From Dyella flagellata (GTDB lineage: Bacteria; Pseudomonadota; Gammaproteobacteria; Xanthomonadales; Rhodanobacteraceae), in NCBI RefSeq assembly GCF_030160275.1, contig NZ_BSOA01000006.1:186001-250000 (forward strand): a stretch of 64,000 bases of DNA. The letters are read 5' to 3'. Each line of letters begins with the position of its first letter. Positions within the stretch are counted from its first letter, which is position 1. The position numbers and the translations under genes are program-made. This document shows, one piece after another, positions 11,246 through 19,711 of this stretch. Under the pieces are notes generated by a model, which saw only the letters and a list, made by a program, of their open reading frames with translations, made no database searches and was not told the origin of the DNA.

Positions 11246-13387
11246 ATGACCAAATCCGCGCCATTGCGCCGCGTCAGCGGAACCACCTTCCATAGCGCCA
11301 GCCTGCGCGAGGGAATGCCGTTTCCGCTCGGCGCCACCTGGGACGGGCTGGGCGTGAACTTCGCGCTGTTTTCCGCCCACGCCAGCAAGGTGGAGCTTTG
11401 CCTGTTCGACGAAGAAGGCAATGAAACCGAACGCGTCACGCTGCCCGAATACACCGATGAAATCTGGCACGGCTATCTGCCGGACGCGCGTCCGGGACAG
11501 CTCTATGGCTACCGAGTGCACGGCCCTTATGAGCCCGCCGCTGGCCATCGCTTCAATCCGAACAAGTTGCTGCTGGACCCCTATGCCAAGCAGATCATCG
11601 GCGAACTGAACTGGCACGATGCCCTGTTCGGCTACACCATCGGCCATGCCGATGGCGACCTCAGTTTCGACGAGCGCGACAGCGCGCCCTACATGCCCAA
11701 ATCGCGGGTGATCGATCCGGCGTTTACCTGGGGCACGCATTACTGGTCCGGCGTGCCGTGGGATCGCACGATCCTCTACGAAGCGCATGTGCGTGGCTAC
11801 ACCATGCGGCATCCGCAGGTAGACGAACTGTTGCGCGGCACCTTCGCTGGTTTCGCACAACAGCCGGTAGTGGACTACATCCGCTCGCTCGGCGTTACCT
11901 CGGTGGAGCTGATGCCGGTGCATGCCTTCGTCGACGACAAGCATCTGCTCGACATGGGCCTGCGCAACTACTGGGGCTACAACACCATCGGCTTCTTCGC
12001 CCCGCATCCACGCTACATGGCTAGCTCCAGCGTGGCGGAATTCAAGGAAATGGTGGCGCACCTGCATGACGCGGGTCTGGAGGTGATCCTGGACGTGGTC
12101 TACAACCACACCGCCGAAGGCAACCATCTGGGCCCTACGCTCTCCCTGCGCGGCATCGACAACGCCACCTATTACCGCTTGGCGGACGACCGTCGCTACT
12201 ACGTCAACGACACCGGCACCGGCAACACCCTGGACCTGAGCCATCCGCGCGTCCTGCAGATGGTGATGGATTCCTTGCGCTATTGGGCCACCGAGATGCG
12301 TGTGGACGGCTTCCGCTTCGACCTGGCCACCATACTTGGGCGCGAATCGCACGGCTTCGACCAGGGCGGCGGCTTTCTCGATGCCTGCCGGCAGGATCCC
12401 ATCCTAGGCCGCGTCAAGCTGATCGCCGAACCCTGGGACATCGGCCCCGGCGGCTACCAGGCGGGCAAATTCTCGCCCGGCTGGGCCGAATGGAACGATC
12501 GCTTCCGCGATGCGACGCGCGCGTTCTGGCGCGGCGACGAAGGCTGGCTACCCGACTTCGCCACCCGCCTCACCGGCTCGGCCGATCTGTTCGACCAACG
12601 CGGTCGCCGGCCGAACGCCTCCATCAACTTCGTCACCGCGCACGACGGCTTCACGCTGAACGACCTGGTCAGCTACAACCAAAAACACAACGAGGGCAAT
12701 CGCGAAAACAACCATGACGGCACCGACAACAATCTGAGCTGGAACCACGGCGAGGAAGGTTATACCGACCATGCCGAAATTCTCGCCCTGCGCCAACGCC
12801 AGATGCGCAACATGCTGGCAACCGTACTGCTCTCGCAAGGCACGCCGATGATCCTGGCCGGCGACGAATTCGCGCGCACGCAAGGCGGCAACAACAACGC
12901 CTATTGCCAGGACAACAACGTCACCTGGCTCGACTGGCCCGCCGCCGGCGAACAGCGCGCCCTCACCGACTTCGTGCGCCGGCTCACCCGCCTGCGCCGC
13001 GACTATCCCCTGTTACGCCGCAGCCGCTTCATGCGCGGCCTGGTCGATGAGGAGTCGGGCGTGCGCGAAGTCACCTGGCTCACACCTGACGGACACCAAT
13101 TCACCGAAGCGCGTTGGCACGTTCCCACGGAGCGCTGCCTCGCCATGCTGCTCGATGGACGCGCCAAACCCACCGGCCTACAACGTCCAGGTGTAGACAC
13201 CACGCTGCTGCTTATCAATGGCCATTTCGAGAACGTGGACTTCGTCTTGCCGAATGACGCTGGGAAGCTGGAGTGGCGATTGCTGATCGGTACGGCGAAG
13301 GAGATGCCGGTGATAAAAGAAGGGCATGTGAGTTTACTGGCGAGGTCGCTGGCGTTATATAGAGCGCGGCCGGTTAAGACGCACTAA
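11246..13387 (+). CDS. glgX: Glycogen debranching enzyme (isoamylase type)
   Basis: Hydrolyses alpha-1,6 branches of phosphorylase-trimmed glycogen. From ATG 11246 the protein has 713 residues: CBM48 (FPLGATWDGLGVNFALFS), GH13 barrel with nucleophile D359 (VDGFRFDLATILGRE), E395 (LIAEPWDIGPGGYQ) and D467 (VTAHDGFTLNDLVSYNQ), and the GlgX/TreX marker NEGNRENNHDGTDNN. The frame is open back to 11171, but that part is encoded by the REP pair. ATG 11237 is the nearest alternative start. Last gene of the alpha-glucan operon. Confidence 0.93.
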   Translation: MTKSAPLRRVSGTTFHSASLREGMPFPLGATWDGLGVNFALFSAHASKVELCLFDEEGNETERVTLPEYTDEIWHGYLPDARPGQLYGYRVHGPYEPAAGHRFNPNKLLLDPYAKQIIGELNWHDALFGYTIGHADGDLSFDERDSAPYMPKSRVIDPAFTWGTHYWSGVPWDRTILYEAHVRGYTMRHPQVDELLRGTFAGFAQQPVVDYIRSLGVTSVELMPVHAFVDDKHLLDMGLRNYWGYNTIGFFAPHPRYMASSSVAEFKEMVAHLHDAGLEVILDVVYNHTAEGNHLGPTLSLRGIDNATYYRLADDRRYYVNDTGTGNTLDLSHPRVLQMVMDSLRYWATEMRVDGFRFDLATILGRESHGFDQGGGFLDACRQDPILGRVKLIAEPWDIGPGGYQAGKFSPGWAEWNDRFRDATRAFWRGDEGWLPDFATRLTGSADLFDQRGRRPNASINFVTAHDGFTLNDLVSYNQKHNEGNRENNHDGTDNNLSWNHGEEGYTDHAEILALRQRQMRNMLATVLLSQGTPMILAGDEFARTQGGNNNAYCQDNNVTWLDWPAAGEQRALTDFVRRLTRLRRDYPLLRRSRFMRGLVDEESGVREVTWLTPDGHQFTEARWHVPTERCLAMLLDGRAKPTGLQRPGVDTTLLLINGHFENVDFVLPNDAGKLEWRLLIGTAKEMPVIKEGHVSLLARSLALYRARPVKTH

Positions 13388-13390
13388 CAA

Positions 13391-13464
13391 GCGCGTAGGC
13401 TGGGATGGCAATCCCAGCATCGGAATGCCGCGTGAAGCGCTGGGATTATCATCCCAGCCTACGC
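13391..13464. repeat. REP pair (BIME) after glgX
   Basis: GTAGGCTGGGATGGCAATCC... faces ...GGATTATCATCCCAGCCTAC around a spacer of ATCGGAATGCC type. It sits 3 nt after the glgX stop and could act as a transcript-stabilising 3' hairpin. Confidence 0.92.
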
Positions 13465-13575
13465 ATTGTTGCCAGATGTCGCAAACATGGTGCATTGCCT
13501 GCGATAGGCGTTACGCAACGCATACACGCCTTGTCGCATGGTTACGCTCACCACTGCGCCTCCGCGCCCAGCGAA

Positions 13576-14424
13576 ATGCTCCCATTGCGCGCCCCCCTCC
13601 ACCACGCCGTCACCGGCGTCAGCGAAGACGAACTCTTCACGCGCGCCGCCGCCATCGCCTACTACTCCGCGCTGTCGATGGCGCCGCTGATCGTGCTCAC
13701 GCTATGGATGCTTTCGCTACTGCGCGCCCAATGGCAGTTGCAGCTGAACGAGGCGCTGGCCGAGATGATGGGTGACAAGGCGGCGCAGGCCGTACTGCTG
13801 GTGGTGAACAACGCCAAATCACGGCCGACACTTGGCAATGTGGCCGGTGTTCTGGGCTTGATCGTGACGCTGTTCAGCGCTTCGGCCGTGTTCGCGCAAT
13901 TGCAAGGCTCGCTCAACCGCAACTGGCGGGTGCAGGAATCTCCACGCAATGCCATCGGCCTGTGGCTCAAGGCACGTGCGCGTGCGTTTGCGCTGGTCAT
14001 CGGCATCGCCTTCCTGCTGATCATTTCGTTCGCGGCGAGCGCCTTGATCCACTTGATGATTCCCTATGGCTCATCGGCATGGTCGATGGTGGAGTATGTC
14101 GTCTCGCTGCTCGTGTTCGTGCTGGCGTTCGGTGCCATGTACCGGGTATTGCCTGACGCACAGATCGACTGGTCGGATGCGGCCTGCGGCGCCTTGTTGA
14201 CCACGCTGCTGTTCATACTCGGCAAGTTCGCCATCGAGCTGTACATCGGGCATGCCAGCATCGGCGGCGCGTACGGCCCCGCTGGCGCCGTCGTGGTGAT
14301 GCTGACCTGGGTGTACTACGCATCGTTCGTGGTTTTGCTCGGGGCGGAGCTGACGCATGGCCTGGCCATGGCAAGGAACGCCCGGTCAAGGGAACACAGC
14401 GGTCGGCCGTCGGAAAGAATGTGA
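13576..14424 (+). CDS. YihY/BrkB-family inner-membrane protein
   Basis: An integral membrane protein of the YihY (BrkB) family, whose function is not settled (once called RNase BN). From ATG 13576 it has 282 residues with about six membrane spans. The N-terminal signature SEDELFTRAAAIAYYSALSMAPLIV and the late GAYGPAGAVVVMLTWVYYAS span are characteristic. The open frame extends back to 13405, but the first part is translated REP sequence, so the start is taken after the repeat. No clear Shine-Dalgarno sequence; TTG 13531 is an alternative. Confidence 0.8.
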   Translation: MLPLRAPLHHAVTGVSEDELFTRAAAIAYYSALSMAPLIVLTLWMLSLLRAQWQLQLNEALAEMMGDKAAQAVLLVVNNAKSRPTLGNVAGVLGLIVTLFSASAVFAQLQGSLNRNWRVQESPRNAIGLWLKARARAFALVIGIAFLLIISFAASALIHLMIPYGSSAWSMVEYVVSLLVFVLAFGAMYRVLPDAQIDWSDAACGALLTTLLFILGKFAIELYIGHASIGGAYGPAGAVVVMLTWVYYASFVVLLGAELTHGLAMARNARSREHSGRPSERM

Positions 14425-14599
14425 AGCCCGCACTAACGATACATGTGCGCTGGATTGAGACAGTAGCTGCCATAGTCTGACCGTCGTGGCAGTACATGCC
14501 AAGATATTTCCGGATACCCCGTCCTCCGTTGCTTGGCATGATTTGACGTGATGGCTGCCATCCCTGCAGCCCACTTCCGTAACCAAGAAGAATTACAAA

Positions 14600-14743
14600 A
14601 TGAAAGCCCCCGTCCATGGCACCATCCATCTTATCGAGCAAGCAAAAGCCATTGTGCAACCCGATGCGGCGGGGGGTGGATTCAAGCCCCGCCGCGCCGA
14701 CGACTTCGCCAGCCGCGTCCAAACCCATGCTGCGCGAAGGTGA
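14600..14743 (+). CDS. Small hypothetical protein (47 residues)
   Basis: A short frame with a good start context: AAGAAG about 9 nt upstream of ATG 14600. It encodes a soluble basic peptide (begins MKAPVHGTIHLIEQAKAIV, ends VQTHAARR). No family recognised. Its stop (14741-14743) lies just before the likely kinase start, and the GAAGG at its end is well placed as the kinase ribosome-binding site, suggesting translational coupling. Confidence 0.4.
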   Translation: MKAPVHGTIHLIEQAKAIVQPDAAGGGFKPRRADDFASRVQTHAARR

Positions 14744-14747
14744 ACTT

Positions 14748-16229
14748 GTGGCGCCGCGCCGGCATTCCATCGTCACCGTGCTGCAAAGAACACCACGGGA
14801 GCGGTTCGAAGCACTGCCGGCTTACGACGTCGCGATTTCGTCGAGGCGGGATTTCATGCGTTTCCTGTCATTTGCCGCACTGCGCGAGCGCTGGCGCAAC
14901 GCGTTGGCCACCCGACGCGTACCGGGTACAAGCACGGAACATACAACCCCGCTCCAGCGCGAAATACGCGAGCGCTTAGGGGTGCTGCCCAATTTCTTCC
15001 GGGCCGCTGCGGCAACCCCGGGCGTGGCTGAACAGCTGTGGATGCAGGCCAAGGCAGCGTACCTGGACAATCCCCTGCCCTCGCGGTTCAAGGAACGACT
15101 GTTCGTGCATCTGTCGCGCTTTTGCGAAGTACGCTACAGCGTCGTACGCCACGTCGGCTTCCTGCTGGGCAAAGGCTACCCCGCCGGGGACGCCAGCGCC
15201 GGTCACGAAACCATCGAGCAAGTGCTGGAACTGCTGAACCGCCCGCTACCTAGCGCCTCACGCCTGGAAGCCGTGTTTGCGCGCCTGGAAGGCTACCCGG
15301 AACCCAAGGGCATTCCCGCGCCGCGCAGCAGGGACGAGGAAGACCTGTTCGACGCGCTGACGGTCATGTTCGTAGTGCCCGCCCGATCGACCCAAGCGCG
15401 CGCCGCCGTGCAGTGCGCGCTCGGCGATGAAAGCTTCGAATACCTCATGGTTCTGCTCGGTTTTATTCGCCATACCCACCACTGGACCGAAACGCATCCC
15501 GACCTGGAATACGAAACGGACATGATCATGCTGATGGCGCAGCACCAGGAGCTGGCGCGGCGCCTGCTGGATACGGCCGATTCCGAGTGGGCGCATGCCG
15601 GCGACGCCGTGCGCGAAGCGCTTACCGGCCAGTTGCAGGTGCTCAATACCGAATTGCAGCATCGCACACGCAACCTGCTCAGTGTGATACGCGTGCTGTT
15701 CGATCGCACCTTGTCCAAGCACAACACGTTGGATAGCTTTGCGGAGGTGTTCGCGTCGCGGCTGGATGCGATCAACCGCGTGCAGATCTACCTGTCGCGG
15801 CTGGTGCAAGGCGACAAAGTCACCTTCGACGTGCTGCTGCGCAACGAACTGGCAGCACACGCCTTGTCGCTACAGCAGATCACGCTCGAAGGCCCGGAAG
15901 GCATACGCCTGCGCTCGTCCACTTTGCAGACTTTTGCGCTGGCCCTGCACGAGCTGGTGGTCAATGCGGTGAAATACGGCGCACTGTCCTGCCCCACTGC
16001 GCAACTGCTGGTGAGCTGGGAGGTGGAACGCGCCGAAGGACAGCCACCGATGCTGCACCTGCAATGGGAAGAAACCGGTGTGAGGGTGCTTGCAGACGAC
16101 AATTCGCGGCCTGGCTATGGCCGAGAGTTGATCGAGCGCGCCTTGCCTTATCAGTTGAAGGCAAAGACGCACTACGAGCTGCAGCCGGAAGGAGTGCGGT
16201 GTTCGATTTCGGTACCGGTGCTGGAGTGA
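14748..16229 (+). CDS. AhpD-like/HWE-family sensor histidine kinase
   Basis: A soluble histidine kinase of about 493 residues. The first ~230 residues look like a carboxymuconolactone decarboxylase/AhpD-type helical domain (REIRERLGVLPNFFRAAA; VHLSRFCEVRYSVVRHVGF). The C-terminal part is an HWE kinase core: H305 in TELQHRTRNLLSVIRVL, N406 in LHELVVNAVKYGAL, and the terminal GYGRELIERALPYQL block. There is no PAS, GAF or membrane segment. GTG 14748 has GAAGG 7 nt upstream and is preferred; in-frame ATGs lie at 14727 and 14616. Its likely partner is the receiver protein at 16900. Confidence 0.8.
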   Translation: MAPRRHSIVTVLQRTPRERFEALPAYDVAISSRRDFMRFLSFAALRERWRNALATRRVPGTSTEHTTPLQREIRERLGVLPNFFRAAAATPGVAEQLWMQAKAAYLDNPLPSRFKERLFVHLSRFCEVRYSVVRHVGFLLGKGYPAGDASAGHETIEQVLELLNRPLPSASRLEAVFARLEGYPEPKGIPAPRSRDEEDLFDALTVMFVVPARSTQARAAVQCALGDESFEYLMVLLGFIRHTHHWTETHPDLEYETDMIMLMAQHQELARRLLDTADSEWAHAGDAVREALTGQLQVLNTELQHRTRNLLSVIRVLFDRTLSKHNTLDSFAEVFASRLDAINRVQIYLSRLVQGDKVTFDVLLRNELAAHALSLQQITLEGPEGIRLRSSTLQTFALALHELVVNAVKYGALSCPTAQLLVSWEVERAEGQPPMLHLQWEETGVRVLADDNSRPGYGRELIERALPYQLKAKTHYELQPEGVRCSISVPVLE

Positions 16230-16252
16230 GCTGCGAACCGCCGCTACTGGAC

Positions 16253-16286
16253 GGGGATGTCTATCCTGAGGCATCCCCACGCTTTT
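16253..16286 (+). terminator. Putative Rho-independent terminator
   Basis: GGGGATG (16253-16259) pairs with CATCCCC (16272-16278) and is followed by ACGCTTTTC, 24 nt after the kinase stop. Confidence 0.5.
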
Positions 16287-16399
16287 CGCCCAAGACCATT
16301 CTCAAAAATAGACAGTTGCGGCAGCTCTCATGCTTTTGCTGGTCATTTCGGCGCAGGGTGCCCGGATTGGCATCCTTGTCTACGTTGAATCCCACCCCG

Positions 16400-16800
16400 T
16401 TTGGCTACGTCACGCCGTCTGTCCCGTCCTTCAACGGCAACCGGATCGTGCAGCGCTTGATGGCCTCCAATCCGGCCACGCCGTCACCGAGCTTGCCCGA
16501 TAGCAGCACACCAATGACACGCGGGCCATAGGCCACGGTAGCCGAACGAAACGGCGCGTCGATTGCCGGCCTAGACATGTTTTCCCGCGCCCCAGGCGGA
16601 GGATGCCCGCTTCGGTCAGCAGCAAATGGCTATCGGGTACAGCCAGGTAGATATGGCCCAACTGGATCGGCATGCCATCCACGGCCTGTCGCACCGGTAG
16701 ATGGCTGACCCCGGATGTTACAGTTTTGAAAACGCCGGAGCTGCGGGCCGATACGTGCAGCGCCACGAAGACGGATACGCTAAGCTCTAAACGACTCCTT
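16400..16800 (-). pseudogene. CheB methylesterase relic
   Basis: Minus-strand remnant of a CheB-type protein-glutamate methylesterase. One frame reads SVFVALHVSARSSGVF..., then LPVRQAVDGMPIQLGHIYLA and [12 protein letters not shown]. After a one-base shift near 16580 the next frame reads [18 protein letters not shown] and [20 protein letters not shown]. The N-terminal catalytic serine region and the C-terminus are missing. CheB domains are often fused to HWE-type kinases, which fits the neighbouring kinase and receiver. Outer limits are approximate. Confidence 0.7.
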
Positions 16801-16899
16801 GGGGAGCCAGGCGCAACCTGTCTTGATCAAGGGTATACACGCTGCCTAAGCAAGAAGGCATGTAAATAGAGTGTTCTTGCATCGAGGGGAATACCGCAC

Positions 16900-17271
16900 A
16901 TGATTGCCGGGCCGCTGAGCGGAAAAACCGTCCTGATGGTGGAGGACGAATACCTGATCGCCGATGCGCTGTGCTCCGCCTTCGAAATGGAAGATGTGCG
17001 CGTAGTGGGGCCGTTTTCGAACGTCGCCAGCGCGATGGACGCCTTGGACAAAGGGGCCACGGCGGATGCGGCCGTGCTTGACGTGAACTTGAACGGCGAG
17101 CGCGTCTTTCCGCTGGCCGACCGGCTGATGGCCGACAACGTTCCGATCGTGCTCACCACCGGCTATGACGGCGATGCTATTCCACGCGACTATGCGCACC
17201 TGGAACGCCTACAGAAGCCGGTGCATCTGCGCGAGCTGTTCGGTTGCCTCAAAGGCCTGCTCGCCAAATAG
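16900..17271 (+). CDS. Single-domain response regulator
   Basis: A 123-residue stand-alone receiver (CheY-like) domain. Visible features: the acidic pair in MVEDEYLIADAL, phospho-acceptor D61 in AAVLDVNLNGE, TTGYDGD after beta-4 and K in LQKPVH after beta-5. The sequence style matches receivers paired with HWE histidine kinases, making the kinase at 14748 the likely donor. No output domain, so it probably acts by protein-protein contact or in a phosphorelay. Confidence 0.9.
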   Translation: MIAGPLSGKTVLMVEDEYLIADALCSAFEMEDVRVVGPFSNVASAMDALDKGATADAAVLDVNLNGERVFPLADRLMADNVPIVLTTGYDGDAIPRDYAHLERLQKPVHLRELFGCLKGLLAK

Positions 17272-17284
17272 GTCGTCGGCCCCA

Positions 17285-17326
17285 CCGCAGGCGCCCCCCG
17301 GATATGGACGCCTGCGGCCTGTTTAT
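17285..17326 (+). terminator. Rho-independent terminator of the receiver gene
   Basis: CCGCAGGCG (17285-17293) and CGCCTGCGG (17309-17317) form a perfect 9-bp stem followed by CCTGTTTATT. It lies between the convergent receiver and DUF2383 genes and may serve both. Confidence 0.65.
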
Positions 17327-17334
17327 TCCCCAGA

Positions 17335-17796
17335 TCAGCCATGCATACGATGGAGCGAGTGCTTCAGGCGGCTCACCTCGTCATGTCCCGACCGTACGGA
17401 CACATAGGCCTGTTGAACAGCCGCCAGCGATGAAGCGGAGAGCCCCGCTTGCTGGATGGCATCTTCGAATTTGCTGCGGATGCGATCTTCGCCGCGCTCT
17501 ACTTCGTCGATCACGGCCAGGTCGCCGGATCGAGCCGCCGCGCTGCGCAGGTTCACGAACGCTCGATGCATGGAAGCCAGCAAGGATCCTTCGTCCTCCG
17601 GTTCACCGCCAAGTGCCTTCACTTGCGACTGCAGCGACGTGAACGCGGCGAGGCGCTCACGCGAACGGCGTTCGAAAACCGCCTTGATCTCGGGATTGCT
17701 CACGTCCTTGGCTGCCTCCTCGTAACCGTCGACACTGTCGATAGTCGCTTCTATCAGGCGGTTGAGAACGGCGATGTCTTCCTGGTTTGTGGCCAT
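17335..17796 (-). CDS. PA2169-type four-helix-bundle protein (DUF2383)
   Basis: A 153-residue, almost entirely helical acidic protein of the DUF2383/PA2169 family, which has a ferritin-like fold. The family start VLNRLIEATIDSVDGYEEAA and the later FERRSRERLAAFTSLQSQV are clear. Role unknown; members are commonly associated with stress and stationary phase. Its neighbours are also small stress-type proteins. Confidence 0.82.
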   Translation of the reverse strand: MATNQEDIAVLNRLIEATIDSVDGYEEAAKDVSNPEIKAVFERRSRERLAAFTSLQSQVKALGGEPEDEGSLLASMHRAFVNLRSAAARSGDLAVIDEVERGEDRIRSKFEDAIQQAGLSASSLAAVQQAYVSVRSGHDEVSRLKHSLHRMHG

Positions 17797-17842
17797 CCGT
17801 TCAGCCCTGGACTACCTACCGATGCCCTGCGATGAACAAGGT

Positions 17843-18043
17843 TCAACGGACCGGATGAAGGCGCGGCGGCAGGGGAATCCGCGCGACATTGCTCAACGGC
17901 AGCACCGAGCGCCCCGGACGGCTCATCGTCTGGATCTGCAGCAACAGCTTGGCGTTGCGCTCGATCAGGCGATGATTCTGCGCCAACAACTGCCCGCAGA
18001 GACGTTCCAGGTGCTGCAGGCGCTGCTCGGAAAGGGATGCCAT
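17843..18043 (-). CDS. Small coiled-coil protein, unknown function
   Basis: From the ATG at 18043 (GGAGG about 10 nt upstream) a 66-residue protein. The first ~40 residues form a leucine/glutamine-rich amphipathic helix (LQHLERLCGQLLAQNHRLIE), probably a coiled coil, followed by a proline/arginine tail. Family not recognised. It is 46 nt upstream of the DUF2383 gene in the same direction and may be cotranscribed with it. Confidence 0.55.
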   Translation of the reverse strand: MASLSEQRLQHLERLCGQLLAQNHRLIERNAKLLLQIQTMSRPGRSVLPLSNVARIPLPPRLHPVR

Positions 18044-18150
18044 GGCTGCTTCGCCTCCGTTGCTTGATGCCAATGACTATCCCCCTATCGAAGTGAAGCG
18101 GTCGTCTGTGATGAGGCTGCCGGGGCCGTACCCAGGCGGAAGCGAAACAA

Positions 18151-18175
18151 GCCCGGCACTTCCCCTGTGCCGGGC
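18151..18175 (-). terminator. Hairpin terminator of the KGG gene
   Basis: GCCCGGCAC and GTGCCGGGC form a perfect 9-bp stem around a 7-nt loop. On the minus strand it is followed by TTGTTT, 33 nt after the KGG protein stop. Confidence 0.7.
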
Positions 18176-18178
18176 GCG

Positions 18179-18201
18179 TGGAATAGATCAGAGCATCCCT
18201 G
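18179..18201. repeat. Short dispersed repeat, copy 1
   Basis: GGAATAGATCAGAGCATCCC, here between the KGG gene and its terminator. The same 21 bases recur at 36451-36472 and a diverged copy at 55358-55378. Confidence 0.6.
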
Positions 18202-18207
18202 GTGGTT

Positions 18208-18405
18208 TCAGGTGTTCTTGTGGCTCTGTTGGCCGGCCTTCACGTGCTGTTCGTGGGTTCCGCCGCTGCTCTGCCTGCCGGCTGCCACATGTTGTTCGTG
18301 AGTAGCATGATCACCGCCGCCGGCCTTCCCGCCTTTGCTGGCGATCTTGCGCTGCTTGGATTCGTCCATCGAAGCGAATCCGCGGTTGGTTTTCTCGTCT
18401 GCCAT
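18208..18405 (-). CDS. KGG-motif stress protein
   Basis: A 65-residue, highly hydrophilic protein. It begins MADEKTNRGFASMDESKQRK with IASKGGKAG next, the standard 'GFASMD...IASKGG' block of YciG-like stress-induced KGG proteins, then two THEQHV(A/K)AG repeats rich in His/Gly. ATG 18405 has GGAG 8 nt upstream. Likely an intrinsically disordered protectant (inferred from family). Confidence 0.85.
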   Translation of the reverse strand: MADEKTNRGFASMDESKQRKIASKGGKAGGGDHATHEQHVAAGRQSSGGTHEQHVKAGQQSHKNT

Positions 18406-18614
18406 GGAATGACTCCAGTGAGGAACGCAAAGTCCGTCCTGCAACGGACTTGGTTCACTCTAGAAGTGCGCCGGTCAAATGGAGTTGAGATGGCCGTGAA
18501 AGCCATTTCGCATCGCTGACCAGCATGTCACGCATAATCAAAAAATTTCGATGGAATGCGCATGCACTCGCTTGCTTGCCTGCAGAAAACGCTCCCCTTT
18601 AAGAGGAAATGAAC

Positions 18615-19316
18615 ATGTCGGGGGTGCGTTTTGCGTTAGCCTGTCTGGGCATTTCATTAGATGGTGCATCAAACATGACCGAGGATCTTGCGCAAAACCC
18701 CGATTCGAAATCCACGCACGAACATCTTTCTCTGATTGATCTGCTCTTCGTACGCATGGCGTACGAACGCGCAACCATTGGCATATGCGAGCGCTTTATC
18801 GAGAAGGCGCGCCAAAGCCGGGATGCGGTGATTCGCGCGCTGGACCTGACTCGCCTGCAAGCGTTCTGCGGCACGCTCATCGAACATGTTCATCTGCTTA
18901 CGCAGTCGCTGGACGTATTGGGCGACAAGGCCGATACCGAACACCTGGAAGAAAAACACCGGCATTCCCTGGTCCTTGCCAAGGCCGCCGAAAAGCAGGC
19001 CGGCGATCCGGAGGTGGCGGTGCTCCCTTCCATGCAGGCACTGCTCACTGTCGAGCAGTTCAACGAGGTGGCTTGGGGATTGTTGCTCGCACTGGTGAAG
19101 GATGCGGAGCTGCAACGCTTCGTGGTTCACTTCGAACAGGCATGCGCGCGCCATCGCGAGCAGCGCCTGGCGCTGCAGCAGGGGTATGAAGATGTAGCAC
19201 TCGGTCTGGTTCGACGGCATCAGCTGGCCACAAAATCCGCCCATCCGCTGAAGAGCACGATCACCGGCCGGGCCGGCATGCTGTTTGGCGATCCACGTCG
19301 TTTGGGGCGCATTTAG
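18615..19316 (+). CDS. Hypothetical helical protein
   Basis: About 233 residues, predicted mostly alpha-helical, with no signal peptide or membrane span. No family recognised. The body starts at THEHLSLIDLLFVRMAYERA and contains histidine/glutamate-rich helices (FCGTLIEHVHLLTQ, DTEHLEEKHRHSL) that could suit a ferritin-like or metal-binding bundle, which is speculation. ATG 18615 is chosen because AGAGGA lies 7 nt upstream; ATG 18609 is too close to it, and ATG 18675 is another option. Confidence 0.65.
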   Translation: MSGVRFALACLGISLDGASNMTEDLAQNPDSKSTHEHLSLIDLLFVRMAYERATIGICERFIEKARQSRDAVIRALDLTRLQAFCGTLIEHVHLLTQSLDVLGDKADTEHLEEKHRHSLVLAKAAEKQAGDPEVAVLPSMQALLTVEQFNEVAWGLLLALVKDAELQRFVVHFEQACARHREQRLALQQGYEDVALGLVRRHQLATKSAHPLKSTITGRAGMLFGDPRRLGRI

Positions 19317-19435
19317 CAACGCTTGCGCCCGCCTATGCTTGCGTCCCAAGCTCGCCCGTTCACTTCCCCTTTTCCCGACATTCACGCCCTTCGGAGGCGG
19401 GAGGTCCAACACTCAACACCCCCGTCATTCGCGCA

Positions 19436-19711
19436 ATGAGTGCCTCTATGTCCGATCACGACGAAACCAAGGTTACTCCCCGGGGTTTTGCTGCCATGGA
19501 TGAACGCCGGCGCCGCGAAGTAGCCAGTCTCGGTGGCCGTATCGCCCATGCAAGAGGGCGTGCCCATCGCTTCACACCCGAGGAGGCGCGCAAGGCCGGC
19601 CAGAAAGGCGGCAGTCAGATCAGCCGCAACCGCAAGCACATGGCCGAACTCGGCCGCCGCGGCAACGCACGCGAAGATGCCTCCGGCACCACCGAAGAAG
19701 CATGGACTTGA
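19436..19711 (+). CDS. KGG-motif stress protein 2
   Basis: A 91-residue basic hydrophilic protein with the KGG pattern: GFAAMDERRRREVASLGGRI, then RFTPEEARKAGQKGGSQISR. The second 'GG' unit is canonical (KGG); the first is LGG. Related in kind to the proteins at 18208 and 24020. Its end overlaps the DUF4142 gene by 10 nt. Start could be ATG 19436 or 19448. Confidence 0.8.
   Translation: MSASMSDHDETKVTPRGFAAMDERRRREVASLGGRIAHARGRAHRFTPEEARKAGQKGGSQISRNRKHMAELGRRGNAREDASGTTEEAWT

Noticed and set aside
11155-13464. Longer N-termini of glgX (from 11171) and the BrkB protein (from 13405)
   Set aside because: The added residues are translated REP sequence and do not match the families; starts after the repeats are used.
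14670-14705. GGATTCAAG with flanking GC stretches as a tRNA T-arm
   Set aside because: The stem is imperfect, no other tRNA arms are near, and the bases lie within overlapping coding frames.
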